Shown here: piece after piece, positions 35,245 through 45,976 of the stretch
How the letters are laid out: the number at the start of each line of letters is the position of its first letter
How positions within the stretch are numbered: position 1 is the stretch's first letter
From: Chionoecetes opilio
Lineage: Eukaryota > Arthropoda > Malacostraca > Decapoda > Majidae
Assembly: GCA_016584305.1 (NCBI GenBank)
Contig: JACEEZ010021751.1
Coordinates: 18,041 to 82,040, forward strand
Direction: 5' to 3'
DNA length: 64,000 nucleotides
Made by a program: the position numbers and the translations under genes
Notes under the pieces: generated by a model
What the model was told of the DNA's origin: nothing
What the model saw: the letters and a program-made list of their open reading frames with translations, nothing else
Database searches by the model: none

Positions 35245-36182
35245 TCTCCTAACGCTCACGTGCTGTGAGGGTCCCTCTAAACCCTAAATGGCTGTTATGT
35301 CCCTATTAACCCCCTCATGTGCAGTGATGTCCCACTCTAACCCCTCACGTGCTGTTATGTCCCTTTCTCACCCCTCATTTGCTGTTATGTCCCTCTCTAA
35401 CCCCCTAAATGGCTGTATGTCCCTCTTTAACCCCTCACGTGCTGTTAAGTCCCTCTCTAACCCCTCATGTGCTGTTATGTCCCTTTCAAACCCCTCACGT
35501 GCTGTTATGTCCCTTTCTAACCCCCATGTGTTTTTATGTCCCTCTCTAACCCCTCACGTGCTGTTATGTCCCTCTCTAACCCCTCATGTGCTGTTATGTC
35601 CCTCTCTAACCCCTCAGTGCTGTTATGTCCCACTCAAAACCCCTCATGTGCTGTGATGTCCCCCCTAACCCCTCACGTGCTGTGATGTCCCTTTCAAACC
35701 CCCCTCACGTGCTGTTATGCCCCTTTCTAACCCCTCAGGGTGCTGTGTTTTTGGTCCCACTCTAACCCCTCACGTGCTGTGATGTCCCTCTCTAACCCCC
35801 CCACGTGCTGTGATGTCCCACTCTAACCCCTCACGTGCTGTGATGTCCCACTCTAACCCCTCACGTGCTGTGATGTCCCTCTCTAACCCTCACGTGCTGG
35901 GATGTCCCTCTCAACCCCTCACGTGCTGTGATGTCCCTCTCTAACCCCTCACGTGCTGTGATGTCCCTCTCAAACCCCCTCACGTGCTGTGATGTCCCCC
36001 CTCTAACCCCTCACGTGCTGGTATGTCCCACTCTAACCCCTCACGTGCTGGATGCCCCACTCTAACCCCTCACGTGCTGTGATGTCCCTCTCTAACCCCT
36101 CACGTGCTGGGATGTCCCTCTCTAACCCCTCACGTGCTGGGATGTCCCTCTCTAACCCCTCACGTGCTGTGATGTCCCTGCA
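35245..36182. repeat. 30-bp minisatellite with an E-box in each unit, about 30 copies
   Basis: The unit is roughly TGTCCCTCTCTAACCCC followed by TCACGTGCTGTGA. Most copies carry the palindromic E-box CACGTG. Copies on the left (to about 35700) more often have TGTTATG, and copies on the right TGTGATG, so the array has two sub-types. Because the unit is a multiple of three, a 122-codon frame with a ten-residue repeat (AVMSLSNPSR) stays open, but this is unlikely to be a gene. Confidence 0.95.
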
Positions 36183-36855
36183 TCTGTCATGCAATTTCGT
36201 CATTGGAAATCCTACTTAGTTACTGCTAATTGAAAATATCTTGTGTTTAGCATGCTGTAAATTGCAATACATTGAATAAATATGTGCCAATCTTAGTTGG
36301 TTTCATTATTTATGATTACATCATTCGGGTATACTTGAAAGAGAACATATATCAGGAGAAAGTAAAGAAATATAATCAATACATGTAAAGGAGCTAGAAC
36401 ATAATCCTAACCTTGTTAATAATCAACCAATTACAGGATGATGCACGATCAGAACAGGCAACAGTGATTAACAAATATGACATCAGGAGGTGAAAACACA
36501 TGCATAATGCTGTCAAGTGATAAATTATGGCCAAATATCAGTTACATATCCAATGCGTAGTTTATTGTGGGATTAATAGAAGGCTTTACTCCCATTATTG
36601 ACCACATGTACTAGGAAAAATATGTTAGGAAAGGTAAGCATTGGTAATTAAATAACATCCAGGATGAGCGAACAATGTAGCTTGAACTGTCATGAGCGGG
36701 TACTTAGATTTACAATATATACCCATTAAAAGTCCCCTGCGTGAAATATAGTTTATGCTCTACGGACTATAGAGGGCGTGAGAGGCGACCAGGTGCCAAC
36801 ACGTATTTTTGGTCACCCAATTTTCTATTGGTCGCAGTCCCCTTTCCTACTTGTG
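36183..36855. other. Unassigned AT-rich sequence
   Basis: No gene or repeat recognised between the minisatellite and the left end of the TA-flanked transposon. Confidence 0.4.
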
Positions 36856-36857
36856 TA

Positions 36858-37802
36858 CAGGGAGGCCCGAAGTACGAGCGTTAGGTTCCCCCTGGCAACT
36901 CGTAAGCGAATCTCGTATACGAACACATAACTATGGTAAAACATAGGTTTGGTTCAGGACCCATCAATAAAAAAAAATTAAAAAAAAAAAAAAAGACATG
37001 TTTTTCTAGCAAAAATTAAACTATACAAACACAACAAACACACAGCGTCTATATTACCCACCCCTGAAACTACCTACTGTAGAAAAACTTCTGAAAGGAA
37101 AAAGCCACAAGTAACATAACTGCACTTAATTAAACCATAAACTTTGCATAACAAGCAAAAAAGACGTTGTAAGTAGGGACGCCGCATGATAAAGAGAAGG
37201 AGTATAGGTCCCAAGTTGGGCCGCACATCGGGCTATTTTACCCCAAAAGGTCAGGCCACCCATATCTTAATTACCCTTCAGGTCACGCCTTGCGGGGTGA
37301 CCTGACTCGGCCCAAGGTTGGGCCGACACCTTTAATTACCCCTTAAAGGTCAGGGCACCATATGCTTAAATTACCCTTCAAGTCACGGCTTGCTAGGGTG
37401 ACCTGACTGCGCCCCAAGGTTGGGGCCGCACACCCTCTAATTCCCTAAGTCAGTTTCGCCTATGTTAAATTTACCCTCAGGTCACCCCTTGCTAGGGGTG
37501 ACCGGACTGGCGCCCCAAAGGGTTTGGGGCCGCACACTGCTAATTACCCCTAAATATCAGGCCACGCCATATGTTTAAATTTACCCTTCGGGTCACTGCT
37601 TGTAGGGTGACCCCCACTGGGTCAACCAAATCCCCCTTTTTGTCCAGCCCGGAGTGTAGGCATGAAATTTTGCTTAAAAATTTACTCAACCCAATTTGAA
37701 TGTCGTATCATTGGTTTTCGATCTCGAATTGAAAATAGACCCTAATTTACACATCTCTATCATCAAATCCGAATCGAATGCTCGTATAAGGGGCCCTCCC
37801 TG
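36858..37802. mobile_element. Non-autonomous DNA transposon (Tc1/mariner- or pogo-like), 945 bp
   Basis: The left end reads CAGGGAGGCCCGAAGTACGAGCG. The reverse complement of the right end reads CAGGGAGGGCCCCTTATACGAGC. These form imperfect terminal inverted repeats of about 30 bp. TA lies outside both ends (36856-36857 and 37803-37804), as expected for Tc1/mariner/pogo target duplications. There is no transposase frame. The interior contains an A-run, the 103-bp tandem array and, to the right, sequence with TCGAATTGAAAATAGACC. Family assignment is by terminal style only. Superfamily confidence is moderate. Confidence 0.62.
37213..37635. repeat. 103-bp tandem repeat, four copies, inside the DNA transposon
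   Basis: Copies start at TTGGGCCGCACA-like sequence near 37216, 37318, 37420 and 37523. Each contains a potential hairpin, GGTCAC...GTGACC, with a loop of about 10 bases (CTTGC...GGG), plus an AAGGTCAGGCCAC segment. Copies differ mainly by small indels. Confidence 0.88.
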
Positions 37803-37864
37803 TATAAGTCTTGCTTTCCAGTCTTTTTAATATACCGTCTTTGGAAGCGTCCATAGGACCTTTC

Positions 37865-38540
37865 AATCTGTGCATCCCAGAGGACTGCCTCCGTGTCGAG
37901 CATGCCGTAGCAGCGCACAGATGTACATGTTTCCGTTTCATATCATCCATCCGCCGCGTGGAGAGGTAAGAGCTTCCCAGGTCTTTGCCACACCCCATGG
38001 CCGGAGTCGCATAGAACTCGAGCACCTTTACCTCACCCCCCCCCCCCTTTCCTTACTTATTTATCACAAAGTATACTGCTTTAAAAGCTATTAACCAGGA
38101 CGTGTGCGGTACTGTGGTTGCTGGAGGTAGCTCCTGAAGGAGACGGAGGAGCGATTGCCGTATAAAGGCCTGTCACGCTCAAGGGAAAGTAGACAACTTG
38201 GACCCTCGTCCTGCACATGGATAAGAGCATCCAAGTATATGATTGTCTACCTTCATCGCGCATGCGACAAGGATATGTTCCTTTTCATTTCACCATCCTC
38301 CCGCGGGGGAAGGTAGAGGATCCAGGTCGTGCCTCACCCCAACCCATGCCGGAGCCCGCACAAAACTCGAGGACTTACCCCCCCCCCCCCCCCCGCCTTT
38401 CCTTACTTATTACACAAAATACTGCTTTATAAGCTATTAACCAGGACGTGGGCGGTACTGTGGTTGCGGGAGGTAGCTACTGGGGAACAGGAGAGAAGAG
38501 ATTGCCGATAAAGGCCCCTGTCACGCGATGCTTTTTTTCA
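37865..38540. repeat. Tandem duplication, 350-bp period, two diverged copies
   Basis: Unit 1 (about 37865-38196) and unit 2 (about 38215-38540) share GCATCC, the GAACTCGAG/AAACTCGAG segment, a poly(C) run, CCTTACTTAT, and AAGCTATTAACCAGGACGTG followed by CGGTACTGTGGTTGC. The CCTTACTTAT blocks lie exactly 350 bases apart. The copies differ at many positions, so the duplication is old. No coding content is recognised. Confidence 0.85.
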
Positions 38541-39619
38541 CCCAGCGGTGATCAGGCGAGGGGGGTCACCCGGTATTCTCCCTGAAAAACAAAGAGATTA
38601 TTTTTTCAAATGAACTTGAGAAAAATATGATAGGAAACAAGCCAGTAAAGCTTGTCCTGTCACCCAGTCGCTCGTGTAAAATTGGACCAGAAAGCATGGA
38701 CGACGGGCCCAAGAATGAACACCCTGGAATCCTAGTCAGTACTGCTGGGGGTGTACTTCAACTCTACTACGACATCAGCGTCACCACAGACTAGAGGACG
38801 GCCCCAAGCACATCCTCAGCAGCTCAGAGTAATGAGGTCGCAGCCCAGAGGTCCAACAGCTGTGACCTTTACGTGCTGGACGGAGCATATTTTCGACACC
38901 AGATGTGTCCTCGTCTCGTTGATGCAAATCAAGTGAGGACGACCGCAGGTTCGCCGTGACCAGATTTGAAGCTAGGGCGGGCAGGGATGGGGCACCAGTG
39001 AAAGACCTCGCATCACCCCCAGCTGATTTGTCACCACCATTGCAGACATGATCAGCGGAAGCCTGGCCAGGTCACGGGGCCGGCATTCACCTGTTCACTG
39101 TCCGGGATCAGATCCAGGAGATCCTGGTCAAGCCGTACGAGGTTCCGGAGTTCTCTATCCACATCAGAGACCGAAAGTTCGTAAGCAGGTGACGAGCTGC
39201 GGCAGCATGGTGGGGCGGGCAGGCCGAGAGGGTTCATCCGGGCTCGGGCCCACCACCGGGAGACCATGCCCTGCTTCAGGTCTAAAAAGGGACATGAGGG
39301 ACACGTTCTAGGCAAACGTAGAGGCTGTGACACTGTGATGTAGTGCCTGATGAACCAACTGATCAGAAAGAGCTTACCACGTAGCCCAATTTGGAATTCA
39401 TATTGGTGCATGATGCAAAAACATAGGACCAACCGGACACTGCGAAACTCATTTAAGCATTATTCGATAAGGGTGCAATATAAAATTTGCGTTTTTGCAA
39501 GAAAGAATTGCTCAAATGCAAAAATGGAAATAGATAAAATCGTCTTAGAATTCCATTTTACATAGGAAATTGGCATGCCAAAGTTGAGAAAAAGAATTTT
39601 TGTTATACGGCGTACCCTA
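38541..39619. other. Mixed-composition sequence with a possible coding segment near 39.05-39.3 kb
   Basis: Less AT-rich than its surroundings. A minus-strand frame (39052-39432, 126 codons) includes the amphipathic stretch VDRELRNLVRLDQDLLDLIPD. The opposite strand, with VRDQIQEILVKPYEVPEF, is also open for about 40 codons. Two overlapping frames argue against a firm call. I recognise no family. It could be an isolated exon or degraded transposon ORF. Confidence 0.25.
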
Positions 39620-41260
39620 GTATACAATGTCTCGAACATCTTTTTCTTGACAGGATGTCGCTGGACTTCAATTACACATGCATTTTTAATAGCATTTCCA
39701 CACTTAGGAAAAAGTTTAAAATATTTATTTAAATGCCCCAATTCAGCTCCTATGTGGGAAAAATATTCATTTTCAGAAATCATTCATTAACCTTTTATTG
39801 ATATTCTCTATCTCGATAACCAATCGCTGTTGAGCGACCCCATTAGTGATTCTTAGACCTTTAAACTATTCGCTCGGCACCTGTAATGTAACCTTTTTTG
39901 ACTTTGTATAACTCTAAAAAATTTCAACGGATTTTAATAATATATACGCATATAACGTAATAGTATAATATCTCTAACATATGAAAATATCAGACTGATC
40001 TGACATATAGCAAGGGTACACGAGTCATTCAAAAATTTTAAAAATATTTTTGACATCTAGCACCCTTAATATTTGTCGAATAAATTTGATTTTTCACAAG
40101 AGTATAGATATTGTACCCATACGCAATCTGTATGAATGTTATTATAACTGGATAAAAACTGTAAAAATCGCTAATTTTTTCCTAAAGTTTTTAATTTTTT
40201 TCCTCATCCCCCACAAAAAGTCTCGTTACTACGTTCCCGACAATATAGCATCATTTCTATAGTTAATTTGCGTTTTTATTTGTTTTTTATATTTTTTTTC
40301 TATTAAAAAAAAAACATTAAAAAAATGATATAACAAATAATTAACGCCAAAAAAAAAAAAAATATTCTATATACTCGAGAACGAGCTAACGAAGCTTTCT
40401 GTGCGTGATAATGAAAAATAATTAAAATTTGTAGAAAATATTAGCGATTTTTACAATTTTTATCCAATTTTTTTTTTTTTTTACAGATTAGGTATTAGTA
40501 CAGTACCCATCATGTACTGCAAAATCAAACAGAGCCGACAAATATGAAGGGTGCTGGATCAAGTTTTTTTTTTAAACTATATATACAAAAAACATCATAC
40601 GCATTAAAATTATAAACTTTAAAAACTGAAAAAATTATATGCCTTTAGTTTAAAAATCAGACAATTAGTTGTCTAGATACAGGCCAAAAAGTATTATAAA
40701 TCTAGCATTATATTTTACATGATTACCCCAAAAGTGGCATTTTCCTTAGAGATACAAAAAAAAATTTGAAATAAAAAACATAATCATAAAAAAAATTATA
40801 AATAGTCTTCTAAAAGTTTTATTAAGAAGCAAACGGTTTAACAGATACAACCAAAAGTTATGATTCCTAATATTTCATATTTTCCATTATGTGCCCCAAA
40901 AGGCTCCTTTCCCTTATAGATACAGAAAAAAAATATTAATCAAAATTATAGACCATAAAAAAATCTATAAATAATCTTCTCTTTGTTTAAAAATCTTACA
41001 AACAGTTTAGCAGACACAACCCAAAAAGTATTATGCATAAGGCATAATATTTTACATTATACCCAAAAAGTGCCCTTTTCCTTATAGATACAAAAAAAAG
41101 ACACGATATTAAAATTATAGATCATAAAAACTCTATACATAATTCTCTATCAGTATTATAATAAGGCAAACGGTTTACAAGATACAAGCCAAAACATTTA
41201 TTCCAAAGGCGAAATGTTTCACATTATGCCCCAAAAGTGGCATTTTCCTTATAGATACAA
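39620..41260. repeat. Copy A of a 1.65-kb direct duplication (AT-rich)
   Basis: Homologous in the same orientation to 42731-44383. Shared segments include CATCTTTTTCTTGACAGG, ATTCGCTCGGCACCTGTAATG and GACATCTAGCACCCTTAATAT. It contains a large imperfect palindrome (40030-40590) followed by tandem ~168-bp units. No protein frame is conserved between the copies. Confidence 0.9.
40030..40590. repeat. Large imperfect inverted repeat in copy A, arms of about 235 bp
   Basis: The left arm (about 40030-40265) and the right arm (about 40365-40590) are reverse complements with scattered mismatches. Examples are TAGCACCCTTAATATTTGTCG against CGACAAATATGAAGGGTGCT, and GGATAAAAACTGTAAAAATC against GATTTTTACAATTTTTATCC. 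The ~100-bp centre is A/T-rich and itself partly self-complementary. Confidence 0.85.
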
Positions 41261-41415
41261 AAAAATCAATGACATTAAACGTGTAGATCATAAAAAAAAC
41301 TATAAATAGTATTCTATACGTTTTACAATCAGACAAATGGTTTACCAGATACAACCCAAAAATTAATATTCATAAGGCGAAAATATTTCAATTACACAAA
41401 AAAGTGGCATTTCCA
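40579..41415. repeat. ~168-bp tandem repeat, five units, copy A
   Basis: Using the AGATACAAAAA-like anchor, units start near 40579, 40748, 40917, 41086 and 41253, giving spacings of 167-169 bases. Each unit has a CATAAAAA...CTATAAATAGT segment, then CAAACGGTTTAACAGATAC, then CCCCAAAAGTGGCATTTTCC. The period is close to one nucleosome repeat. Confidence 0.88.
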
Positions 41416-42730
41416 TCCCTCTCATATTTCTCTCTCTTTTTCTCTTTCTCTGTAGTCCATTTGATATACCGTAAGCCGAAAAATTAAATCAAACGAATTA
41501 GAAAATATTTTAAGAAAAAAATATATGGCCATTTTTAAGCTTATAACACAACCATAACATTCATTTAACAATAATGTATCTATTTAATACGTACAATTAT
41601 ATGCATTCTACAGAAATAAATATTCAGTTTTGTATATACGAAAAAATTGAACAAAATATAAACCTTGACTTATTACCGCAGGCAATATTTGAGTAGAGTA
41701 TTTTGGGGAGGGAAATACCACTGCAATTATTACCGCTATTTTAGTCACTAGGACACAAAGACTAATAACGATACAGCAGTGAAATATTCTCTACAAGGAC
41801 ACTATACTATTGCCTACATACTGGTAAAGTTTCATGTAAATATATTAAATAGTCTTAAAATTAAAGTGCTCTAAATATGGACTTTTACACGAAACAAATC
41901 ATGCAAAGGCACCTTTTGAAGCACTATTATTCCAAAACTAAGCTTTATTGAAAAACGGTATATATTTGTTATAGATGATAGAGAAACTATCTCTACTGAC
42001 AATGTGCGCGAATGATGTCAATTTAAAGAAAAATAATTTTGTAGGGGACACAATAATATTTTTCGTCATATTTAATCACTCATATCTTTTTTGTTTATTA
42101 TCATTAAAAGTTTACGTTGGGTAGCTGGTCTTAGAACGGCCGTTAGTATATACTCTAAAAAGAAATATGAAATCAAACGATTTTGAAAAAAATTAATCAA
42201 AATGTCATGTTTAAGCTTTTGTAACACAACCATAAAATTCATTTAACAATAATCTACCTATTCCATACGTGTAAAATTATGCATTCTACAGAATTCAACA
42301 TTCAATTTTGTATTCAAGGAAAATGTGAATGAGATATCAGCCTTGAGTTATTGCCGCAAGCACAATTTTAAGACAAAAAATACTACTCTTTGAAAGGCTC
42401 TACCTCAAAAACCCGAAATGGTAGAAAGAATCACAAGGTGTCATTTAAGCCGGAATAGGTCATTCTTTTTATGATTAGAGCCATTATATTTTTGTCGTTA
42501 AAGTTCCTTCTTATAGGTGAAAATAGGGCAAATTTGCTTGATTTTGCAATTTTTGGATGTAACTCCGAAACTTATTCATCGATGTTTATCATATTCATAA
42601 CAACGACGCAATAGGAGTTCCCTCACAATATAACCGAAAATCAGCCTAATCCAAAAAACTTAAATCACTCAAACACACTTGTGAAAGTTTGGGGATTACT
42701 TGTCAATATTCGAAGTCATAAGAGGGGCAA
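41416..42730. repeat. Spacer between copies A and B with a further 200-bp dispersed repeat
   Basis: Two related segments, about 41480-41700 and 42150-42370, share AACACAACCATAA, ATTCATTTAACAATAAT, ATGCATTCTACAGAA and TTATTGCCGCA-like sequence. A weaker third relative lies near 46150-46350. The rest is AT-rich sequence without a gene. Confidence 0.75.
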
Positions 42731-43149
42731 GACTATACAAAGTCTCGAAGATCTTTTTCTTGACAGGATGTCGCTGGACTTCAATTACACATTATTTTTA
42801 ATAGCATTTCCACACTTAGGAAAAAGTTTAAAATATTTATTTAAATGCCCCAATTCAGCTCCTAAGTGAGAAAAATATTCATTTTCAGAAATCATTCATA
42901 GGTACAAAGTAAACCCTTTTTTTATATTTTTCTATCTCGATAACCAATCGTTGTTGAGCGACCCCATTAGTGATTCTTAGACCTTTAAACTATTCGCTCG
43001 GCACCTGTAATGTAAATTTTTTTGACTTTTTATAACTCCAAAAATTTTCAACTGTTTTAATAATATATACTCATATGACATAATAGTATAATATCTCTAA
43101 CATATGAAAATATCAGACTGATATGACATATAGCAAGGGTGCACGAGTC

Positions 43150-43705
43150 ATTAAAAAATAAAAAATAAATATTTTTGACATCTAGCACCCTTAATATTTG
43201 TCGGATAAATTTGATTTTTCACAAGAGTATAGATATTGTACTCATACGCCATCTGTGTGAATTTTATTACAACTGGATAAAAACTAAAAATCACTAATTT
43301 TTTCCTAGTTTTTAATCTTTTTTCCTCATCCCCTACAAAAAGTTTCGTTACTACGTTCCCGACAATATAGCATAATTTCTATAGTTACTTTGCGTTTTTT
43401 TTTTTTTTTTTTGCTATATAAAAAAAAAACATTAAAAAATTAAAAAAAAAAAATTTAACCCAAAAATCTATAAAAAATATTCTATATAGTCGAGCACGAA
43501 CTAACGAAACTTTATGTGGGTGATAATGAAAAATTTTAAAAAATTGTAGAAAATATTAGCGATTTTTACAATATTTATCCAAATTTAATAATATTTTTAC
43601 AGATTGGGTAGTAGTACAGTACCCATCATGTACTACAAAATCAAACTGATCCGACAAATATGAAGGGTGCTGGATCAAGTTTTTTGAAAATACTATAGAT
43701 ACAAA
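43150..43705. repeat. Large imperfect inverted repeat in copy B
   Basis: Same architecture as in copy A: left arm about 43150-43395, right arm about 43470-43705, around an A/T-run core. Both palindromes have diverged but kept the folding pattern. Confidence 0.82.
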
Positions 43706-44383
43706 AAAATTCATACGCATTAAAATTATAGACTTTAAAACAAAAACAAAAAAAATGGTGTGCCTTTAGTTTAAAAATCAGGCAATTAGTTTACCAGATA
43801 CAGGCCAAAAAGTATTATAAATCTGGCTTTATATTTTACATGAATACCCCAAAAGTGACCTTTTCCATAGAGATACAAAAAACATTCCGATATCAAATTT
43901 ATAGATCATAAAAAAAATTATAAATAGTCTTCTATAAGTTTTATTGAGAGGCAAACGGTTTAACAGATACAACCAAAAATTATGATTCGTAATATGTCAT
44001 AATTTCCATTATATGCCCCCAAAGGATCATTTACCTTATGGATACAAAAAAAAAGATGGAGATAAAAATTATAGATCATAAAAAAATCTATAAATAGTAT
44101 ACTATTAGTTTAAAAATCTGCCAAACAGTTTAGCAGACACAACCCAAAAAGTATTATTCATAAGGCATAATATTTTACATTATACCCAAAAAAGTGGCCT
44201 TTTCCTTATAGATACAGAAAAAAGACACGATATTAAAATTAAAGATCATATAAAACTCTAGAAATAGTTTTCCATAAATTTTATAATTAGCAAAAAGTTT
44301 ACAAGATAAAATTCAAAACAATTATTCCTAAACCGTAATGTTTCACACTAAGCCCCAAAAGTGGCATTTTCTTTATAGATACT
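43697..44383. repeat. ~170-bp tandem repeat, four units, copy B
   Basis: Unit anchors lie near 43697, 43871, 44039, 44210 and 44379, giving spacings of 168-174 bases. The array stops at the GC-rich insert. Confidence 0.86.
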
Positions 44384-45976
44384 GTGAGGGCTGAGAACGT
44401 GGAGAATGGGGAATAGAAGGGAAGGAAGAATAAATGGGGTAAGAGAAGGAGGAAGAGAAGGAATGGAAGAGAAGGGAGGAAGAGGCAGAGTACTGATGGC
44501 GGTGGTAGATAGAGAGAGAGGCAATTGATGTTGTGCTTACAACAATCTTCCTTATCAGCCCTACGAAGGGGTGGCCGGCGCCCACCTGCACATTTGCTGA
44601 CCACAGCTAAGGGTCCCTCCCGTCCCCCGGCGAAAGAGAAGATGAGGGGAGGAGAAGGAGAGAGAGAGAGAGAGAGAGAGAGAAAGTGAGAGAGAGAGTG
44701 AGAGAAGGTGAAGGAGAGTGTGAGAGAGTGAGAAGGTGAGGAGGCGAGGAGAAGGAGGAAGAGTGCTGAATCTTCATCCCTCAATTCACGCCATCACTTC
44801 ACACTTATGTCAGCACTGAAATAACCTTTGACATGTACCCACCACACGCCGGGTCTCCCCCTGAAGAGGAGAGAGGAGCAGATTCTATATATCCTGCGGT
44901 GTGGCCACACGTCTTATTGCGTCGCGGTGATATCTTACGAGACTAGTGTCTTAGCGCGGTGAGCGAGTTAGGTGGTATTCCTTCCAGATATCACGCGCTC
45001 AAGTACGTGCCAACACACGCCGCGTCCTTCTTTACCAGACGCCCGACGCCCGCCACGCCGCTTGTCCCCTGGGGCAGGTGCTACTCATCTCTACGAAGCC
45101 CCGACGTCCTGCCAGGCACCTGCCCTGGTGGCTTTGCCCCTGTGTTCCTCCTGGGCTCCTGAGATGAAGGGGCCACGGCAGGGCAAATAGCGGCGCTCGG
45201 TGTTGCCCCTGTGGCTCTTCACTTTGCCCCAGGGATGACGAGCTTCAACGGGACGACTAAGGAATACCCCGCATAACCCCAGGGGCGGGAAGTGTAACTC
45301 TACGAGACCAAGATGTCCCTGCAACACTGCCCGCCCCGGTGATGATTCCCCTGGGGCCGCAGGGCTTCCCGGATCCGCCGTGGGGCAACCAAGGGGCGCC
45401 CTCACTTTGCCCCAGGGGGGAAGTTACTTAGAGCCCATGACGCCTAATTACCCGGGCCTCTCCGGCCTTGGGGGCCAGGGGCGCGGGAGCCTAGGGCGTG
45501 CTGGGGAGGTAACTCCGTACTCGAGTCGACGCTTACCCTCCTCAGAGGCCCCCGGGTTCGAACCCGGGGTTAGGGCATGCCCCAGGCTTAAGTCTTGGAC
45601 ACACAGGTCTTAGGCACCTGAGTGGGATTCTTTTCCCAGTAGACGGGCGGGCGATAGGATTTAAACGACTATGCAACTATGCCTGGGGAACGGGAAATTC
45701 CCCCTAAAGTCAGGCGTTTAACCTGGGATAAGTCCCGTACCCCGAAGCTAGGCATGGTGTCCCTTTCCCTTACAAGGAAAAAAGGGCCCAACCCACACCT
45801 TCATGAAGGTGCCGGGGTTTTATTTTCATGCCAGACCAGCCGACCGTTGGGAAAAAAACATGAAGCGGTTGGGGGAAACGTACAACGGAGCTACGTATAT
45901 AAACCACCCCCGTTGAGCTCCGCACGCATTTCCTTTCCTTTTCCCCCAGGGAGTAAAGCCGCGTCCGCGGACTTTA
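44384..45976. other. GC-rich 1.6-kb segment inserted in AT-rich repeat block
   Basis: Base composition changes sharply at both ends, while repeat-unit sequence lies on either side (ends at AGATAC, seen again as GATAAATGCAAATTATGACATTAAG). The left third is GA-rich with a (GA)n run at 44661-44735. The middle has TTTGCCCCAGGG motifs near 45223 and 45403. The right part holds a B-box-like palindrome. No terminal inverted repeats or long credible frame were found. It may be a composite SINE or other non-autonomous element. Confidence 0.5.
45550..45569. repeat. Perfect 20-bp palindrome containing a tRNA-type B box
   Basis: CCCCGGGTTCGAACCCGGGG reads identically on both strands and contains GGTTCGAACCC, the polymerase III B-box core. 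No A box is clear on either side, so it may be a decayed tRNA-derived SINE head. Confidence 0.7.

Larger units (their letters stand above)
42731..44383. repeat. Copy B of the 1.65-kb direct duplication
   Basis: Colinear with 39620-41260, about 3.11 kb further on, with substitutions and small indels. It is cut at 44383 by a GC-rich segment; a related AT-rich repeat fragment is seen again near 45977-46065. Confidence 0.9.

Noticed and set aside
35288..35656. 122-codon protein with ten-residue repeats
   Set aside because: Product of the 30-bp minisatellite; the frame breaks when unit length varies, and no start-context or splice evidence is present.
35245..36182. CRISPR array
   Set aside because: Units are contiguous without unique spacers, and the context is eukaryotic. 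The same reasoning excludes the arrays at 8.4, 17.3, 47.9 and 63.5 kb.
44299..44784. 161-codon Ser/Leu/Pro-rich minus-strand protein
   Set aside because: Runs through a GA-rich low-complexity tract and crosses the AT/GC insertion edge; no motif.
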